DNA of 64,000 nt from Cylicocyclus nassatus (lineage: Eukaryota; Nematoda; Chromadorea; Rhabditida; Strongylidae), in NCBI GenBank assembly GCA_958299035.1, contig CATQJL010000112.1, forward strand, positions 57,705,823 through 57,769,822, read 5' to 3'. The notes below the pieces were generated by a model. The model ran no database searches and was not told the DNA's origin. It saw nothing but the letters and a program-made list of their open reading frames with translations. Positions 59,255 through 64,000 of this stretch are shown here, one piece after another. Positions within the stretch are counted from its first letter, which is position 1. Every line of letters starts with the position of its first letter. The position numbers and the translations under genes were made by a program.

Positions 59255-59399
59255 CAATACTGCTCACAGAATGTGAGCGGTATTGTATGTGATGTGGTAA
59301 TGTATTTGGCGAAACTTCGCGACATTCCAGGAATTCCGCGGAATTTTCGGAATTTCGCGACGTTCACGGAAATTTTGCACATTCTGTGAGCGGTATTGT
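59255..59399. mobile_element. CAATACCGC family: 31-bp end-to-end palindrome plus partial copy
   Basis: At 59255-59285 the two ends of the family sit back to back (CAATACTGCTCACA, GAA, TGTGAGCGGTATTG) with TA on both sides, so nearly all internal sequence is gone. From about 59311 a left-truncated copy runs GAAACTTCGCGACATTCCAG to the normal right end at 59399, again before TA. Confidence 0.8.
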
Positions 59400-60034
59400 A
59401 TATACCCAATATATGGGTAGAAAGTCATTTAGTTTTGATGGAGGTCTTCAATTATGTTCTGCGAACGGGATTTTGTTAGGGGGCAATCCAATACTCAAGA
59501 TAGAGAGCTAAGATAAACATTATTCGTTACAACAGGTTCGTGAGTTTCTTAGCAGCCAAACATGGTACAAATACAGGTACAGATACAAAGTATCTTTTGA
59601 AGTGAAGGCGAGAATGGCTAACAAACTTTGTTAGAATCGAAATTTACCTGAAATCTAGCCACCATTAATTCTACGGAATGAAGTTATCACGGGGAGCAGA
59701 TGTGCTTCTTGTAATCAGCGGGTTGGATAACCTCTATGCTCAATTTTTCTGAGAAAATGGCGCCATTTGATTTTTCTCGATTTTCGCTCTTGACCTCGCC
59801 ACTGGTTTTGGCTGAAATATTGATAAGCCCCTATCTCCACTTTTCGTCAAATTATGAGGTTACAAACTCACGTTCTCGTGATTTTTTTTCCCAAATTCGA
59901 GAATGCTGTATTTTGGCGGATTCTCATTCCTAAAATGTGCCACCAGCAGCAAAACAATGTAAAAATTGTTGTCAGCACACTGAGTGATCCATTTGAGCGG
60001 AAATTTGAAGATTTATATCATACATGCAGTCAAA

Positions 60035-60169
60035 CAGTTATGACTTTGGAATGTGGAAATTCTCGGCGATGTCGGCGATTTCGGCGATTTTGCGTTTTTC
60101 GCCGACTTTGGCGAATTCGCCGACATCGCCGAATTCGCCGAGAATTTTCACATTCCACCGTCACAACTG
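60035..60169. mobile_element. GGCGA-rich foldback element, copy 3
   Basis: CAGTTATGACTTTGGAATGT at the left; CAGTTGTGACGGTGGAATGT at the right on the other strand; alternating GGCGAT and ATCGCC modules inside. Confidence 0.8.
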
Positions 60170-61145
60170 TTTGGCATTGTCATAATTGTAGAAAAGCGTA
60201 GAAAAGCTTACACATTACTTTTAAAGATTTGGATTAAAATATTTATACAGGGTTTATAGCGGTCTTCTGCTAGCAGCAGAGAGAAAATTATTATTTTACC
60301 AATTTATTAGTCTCTCCTGTGCGAGCGATGCTTACTTCAAACTGCATATGGAAGGCTACAAAAAATATGGCGTATTCAGATGCGAGAGAGGTGTCTAACA
60401 TGATTTTTGGAGGAATTACGGGGCAACTTTGAAGGAGCCGATTTTATGGCCTGAGCATGCATGTTGGGGGGCTAATAACTTTGCGAATATTATCGATATG
60501 AGGCTGGTGTTTGTTTTGTTAAACAGATCTCTAAAAATATGATTTTTAGAGAGAAGGTCGTAGAATAACAAGTTTCCAATAAAAGTGCCTAATTGACAGC
60601 TGAACTTGGGAAATCTGTCAATAAGGGCAAGTTTGCGCCCTTATATCTCTGCAAGTTGTAGGGTTGGGGTAATCTCATGTGGTCGTTGATATGTACTTTT
60701 GGTAGCTCTTTCTAGGGGTAGCTCGTGCCCATAGCTTCAGCGTAGGAGGCGCTTTATAAAGGCGACGATGCATATTTTGGATTTTATCCCCGTGGAGAGT
60801 AGGCTTGACAGGCTGGGATGGCCATGCTTCAGCTTGTATTCGAAGGGGACACCATAGATAATTCGGAGAAAATCCAAGGGCTCCGTCTGTGGGAGCCCAT
60901 CTATAAAACTTCCCGGACGTTTTTTAGTTCAGACTCGCAATTTCTCCTCTTTCTACCCAACCCCTCATTTTTCCCCTCTCTTTATTACTGCAGCGCGTGC
61001 GATAGTTACCCGGCGGCTATGTGGACCTGGTTAGGGGGCTGAAAAGGCTAGAAAGGGGGTAAATAGGGTGAAAAAAACGCGATTTTCGCTTATTTTTCGC
61101 TTATTTTCTCTTATTTTTTTTGATTTTGGCCGTGATGCGAAGTGA
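60170..61145. other. intergenic, no gene recognised
   Basis: The frame at 60818-61042 has a coding-like start but no splice or poly(A) context. No supported gene. Confidence 0.3.
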
Positions 61146-61597
61146 AAAGTGGGCGGAGCTTGTTTGGAGGAGTTTCAGCTGTATAAAAGCACTGGAAATG
61201 AGCTTATCATAAAGTCTTTCGAATTTTTCATTTAATTTTTCGCTCAACTTACCGATTTTCGGGATTTCGCAACCTACAAAATATCGATTTTATCGATTTT
61301 CGTCAATTTTCGGGATTTCATAACCTTCAGAATCGATTTTTGTCAATTTTTGGGATTTTGCAACCTCCAAAATATCGATTTTATCAATTTTGTCAATTTT
61401 TCGATATCGATTTCTGTCAATTTTCGGGTTTTCGAAACCTCCAGGATATCGATTTTATCGATTTTTGTCGATTTTCGGGATCTCACAGTCCTCATAATAT
61501 CGATTCTATCAATTTTTGAGGATTTGGAAATTCACTAACCTCCAAAATATCGATTTTTTGCGTTTTAGCTGTGAACTGTAAGCCCCGCCCACTTATG
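61146..61597. repeat. degenerate ATCGATTTT minisatellite between inverted GGGCGG ends
   Basis: Between about 61251 and 61556 five or six imperfect units of about 55-60 bp repeat the order AAAATATCGATTTTATCGAT, then TTTTCGGGATTTC, then AACCTCC. AAGTGGGCGGAGCTT at 61146 is mirrored by AAGCCCCGCCCACTT at about 61580, so the array may be the body of a mobile element. Confidence 0.7.
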
Positions 61598-61608
61598 ATG
61601 TTACTATA

Positions 61609-61713
61609 CAATACCTATACTATACGAAACTTCGCGACATTCCAGGAATTTCGCGGAATTTTCGGAATTTCGCGACATTCACGGAAATTTTGCACATTCT
61701 GTGAGCGGTATTG
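61609..61713. mobile_element. CAATACCGC-family MITE, 105 bp
   Basis: TA-flanked: left end shortened to CAATACC, right end complete (GCACATTCTGTGAGCGGTATTG). The core GAAACTTCGCGACATTCCAG is identical to that at 59311, showing a shared recent ancestor. Confidence 0.75.
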
Positions 61714-62208
61714 TACAACAGTTTAAAACTTGTTCATGAGCTTTTGACTTTTACACAAGTGCGAGAGAAAAAGGTAATTCTTAAATTTTCTGATTTTGCT
61801 TTTAACTCTCAGTTTTAAAACGTCCCATTGTGCCAAATCAAAGACAAATCTGTTTTTACAAATTGTGAAAAATATGCAAAAACACGCAGGAAAAAATGGA
61901 GAGAAAAGTATTTGGAAATTTTCGCAGAAATTTCAAGTTTATTAGCTGTGTGTACATTCAAGGCATTAATCCTTCCAGAAAGTAGATTTTATCATGTTAG
62001 GCATAAAACAATTGCAATCTTCAGGAGATTTCAGAAATTTTTTAAATGTTGAAATATGACAGAGATGGCCCAGTGGTACTAGCCATTGTGAGAACTGCGC
62101 TAGTTAAACCCATGCGCGCCAGGCACGGATGAGGTGAAGTGACGAACAGCTATAGAAGGAATAACTTTATGAAACCAAATGACGCAATAAGCTGTAGAAG
62201 GATTAACT

Positions 62209-62855
62209 TTATGAAAGCCAAGTTTGACGAGAACAATAGGACAAAACGTAGTGAGTCGCAGTTGCAGTCGCACCCATGGTTATTTTCGCAATGTTCTCCC
62301 TCTCTCCCTGTTTCAACGCTGTCTTATACAGTACATCATTTACGAAAAATTTTCAGCGGAGAGCGTTTATAGTTAACTTGTAGTGACGGACATCGCTTAT
62401 GACTCACCCTCCATCCAATTATGGCCTTGTACGTCGTTTGAAATTGTTGCTAAAACGTCGCTTATATGTCGTATTCGTGCGGCCCACTTGGCCGTCCCGA
62501 TTTCCAGTTCGCAGTTACCAATCAATAAGTAGACCTGTCTCTCTCCAAATTCAAGAGTCAAATTCCGTTGTATTCCTGAACAGTTTCTGAAGCACTTATC
62601 TGCTCAATACAATGCCGTAACAAATTGTATCCTGAACACTAAGCAATCTATTGAGTAACATTACTTGCTAAAGCGGCAACATGATAGAATACAATTGGAT
62701 TCAAATTAAACCATACCTTCGATACATAGAGCCATGTACTCTGGTAACCTTCACTTTGAGCGTCATGATAGAACACAACCTTCACCTGGACAGATGGTAC
62801 GGAAATCATCCGGGGCGAATCCCCGGAAATTATGACATAATGACTCAACCGGAAC
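62209..62855 (-). CDS. 3' part of an extracellular-type protein, possibly CUB-like
   Basis: Three minus-strand exons agree in phase: 62855-62749, 62575-62408 and 62318-62209, with introns of 173 and 89 nt (GT-AG; the last has a strong GTGAGT donor). The first reads FRLSHYVIISGDSPRMISVP and VQVKVVFYHDAQSEG, beta-rich and like the closing strands of a CUB domain. The second reads LTLEFGERQVYLLIGNCELE and ISNDVQGHNWME. The last ends ATATHYVLSYCSRQTWLS and a TAA stop. An alternative donor 32 nt downstream of the first exon (AAG|GTATGG) would break the phase. The 5' end must lie upstream, perhaps in the coding-like sequence near 63.6-64.0 kb. The CUB assignment is a resemblance only. Confidence 0.5.
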
Positions 62856-63248
62856 CTGTAGGGACGAATGTGAATGAGGCACATACAGCAGTGACATTCA
62901 AAAGAATCTCAAAAAAAAAACGGAAATTGCGTTTTAGGTTCTTTTTTTTGCTGACAAGAAGGTTTTTATTCAAAAATCCAATTGAAAACTAGGACAAAAT
63001 TTCTCAATCAACCTTTTTCTAAACTGAGTTTGAGCGTTGAAAGTTTATGAAAGTTCGCTGGGGTTCAATAAAAACGAGAGACTGCGCTCAAATCTTGCGC
63101 AGAGAGTCGCCACATAAATGCGGGTTTATCTCGTTATGGAGAGATTTCAAGACCCGCGACGTTGTCAGTGCTCCTGGCCGTCTCATGAGGATCACAACGA
63201 AATGTAATGTTGCAGGGTTTCGTTGAGACCCCGCGAAGATCCACGACA

Positions 63249-63354
63249 GAGGCCAAATGCCCCGTCGGCTCTGGTCTGTCTCTGCTGCTCGCCTGCGTCT
63301 CCGCGCGCCGCGCGCTACTCGCTACCTCAAATACGGGGCGCGGGGCATTTGGCT
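63249..63354. repeat. GC-rich inverted repeat, GGCCAAATGCCCCG arms
   Basis: GAGGCCAAATGCCCCG is mirrored by CGGGGCATTTGGCTC about 80 bp on, enclosing a GC-rich CGCGCGCCGCGCGC loop. It is much richer in GC than its surroundings and is probably a small mobile element. Confidence 0.65.
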
Positions 63355-63559
63355 CTGATACCCTTTTTTTCGTCGCTCGGAGCCCAATTTCGACAAACCA
63401 TATATCATATTAAAGCTCTTGAACTCTATTTTCACACTGACAACGTCGCAAGCCTTCTTTTTATGATTTGAAGCGGGAAATCTGGGAACGGCGTTTTCGA
63501 AAACCACTTGTTTTTTCTTCAATTTAACCCTTTTCACTCGGTTTTTTGTGTATTCGATA

Positions 63560-64000
63560 GGTCTTGTTTCTGTCTATGATGTAGACAACGTCGCCGAGCT
63601 TACTTCTTTGCTTATGCCGTTTTTTTTTGTGAAAATTACAAAAAAAGTGCGTTTTTCTTTACCTTGTTCTCTTTCAGTGCTTTTGCAACGAATTTTCTTC
63701 AGCTTGGACGCTACTTGCTCAGAATGATGAGTGTAATAATCCAGACAACGACGAGCGTACGAAACAACTATGCGGGGGTGAAAATTTAAAGGATGCATCA
63801 AAAATCAGATTGGCGTCGATGTGCAACATAACTTTTCGGACATGTTTAACATGTTCAATTCAGTTGTTGACAGGTTTTCCTTCTTTCGGTCTCCCGACTA
63901 CCGCCACAGCTAAACAGCGCTTTTTTTGATTGGAAAAGAATTTTGTTCTTGTGCCATTCAATCCAACCGGCAATCCTGAAGACGAAACTGTGCGTAGGAA
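63560..64000. other. coding-like sequence, strand ambiguous, runs off the window
   Basis: Both strands look coding. On plus, 63561-63628 (LVSVYDVDNVAELTSLLMP) joins across a 49-nt intron with a perfect CTCTTTCAG acceptor to 63678-63873. The latter is cysteine-rich: FSSAWTLLAQNDECNNPDND, QLCGG, NITFRTCLTC. On minus, the same span reads VVSYARRCLDYYTHHSEQVA and KLKKIRCKSTEREQ with a CAAG|GTAAAG donor, and further up FVFRIAGWIEWHKNKILFQS. The minus reading would extend the gene at 62209-62855. The plus reading would be a new secreted cysteine-rich protein, with spacing only loosely like ShK modules. Confidence 0.4.

Noticed and set aside
62065..62130. tRNA-like start TGGCCCAGTGGTACTAGCCA
   Set aside because: A box A-like sequence is present but no box B or cloverleaf pairing can be made.

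Overview
The window looks like a compact-intron nematode genome, most likely a rhabditid or strongylid (clade V) worm. The best evidence is a complete cuticle collagen gene. Other support comes from introns of 47-50 nt ending in TTTCAG-type acceptors, AATAAA poly(A) signals close to stop codons, a TTTTAG acceptor just before a start codon that resembles a trans-splice site, and many mariner-like inverted-repeat elements. I see no bacterial, organelle, rRNA or canonical tRNA genes. The species is not identified.

Two genes can be read from start to stop. One is a three-exon cuticle collagen on the minus strand (4377-5457, 324 aa). The other is a seven-exon gene of unknown function on the plus strand (13760-15639, 270 aa) whose exons are mostly too short to show as open frames. 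Partial or less certain genes are: a membrane protein (26951-28502, +), a lone exon (31389-31511, +), a cluster of coding fragments on both strands (34.1-37.8 kb), a small basic protein (41320-41661, -), a short protein beside a possible trans-splice site (45830-46187, +), a decayed coiled-coil gene (52615-54049, +), a PDZ-like gene (56341-57253, +), the 3' end of an extracellular-type gene (62209-62855, -) and coding sequence of unclear strand at the right edge.

The rest is dominated by mobile DNA. There are at least six mariner-like elements flanked by TA, many with long inverted arms. A second TA-flanked family has CAATACCGCTCACA ends. Two hAT-like MITEs have perfect 8-bp target duplications, and one has given rise to a 113-bp tandem array. 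There are three GGCGA-rich foldbacks, a TTAA-flanked MITE nested in a foldback that carries tRNA-like arms, two CR1/Jockey-type LINE remnants and two RTE-like retroelement tails.

A block at 22.0-30.7 kb is a divergent duplicate of 38.5-41.3 kb. The left copy is about three times longer because it holds several transposons and the membrane-protein exons. The right copy keeps only the last codons of that gene. All exon structures were read by eye from splice signals, reading frame and codon use. No alignments or database searches were run.
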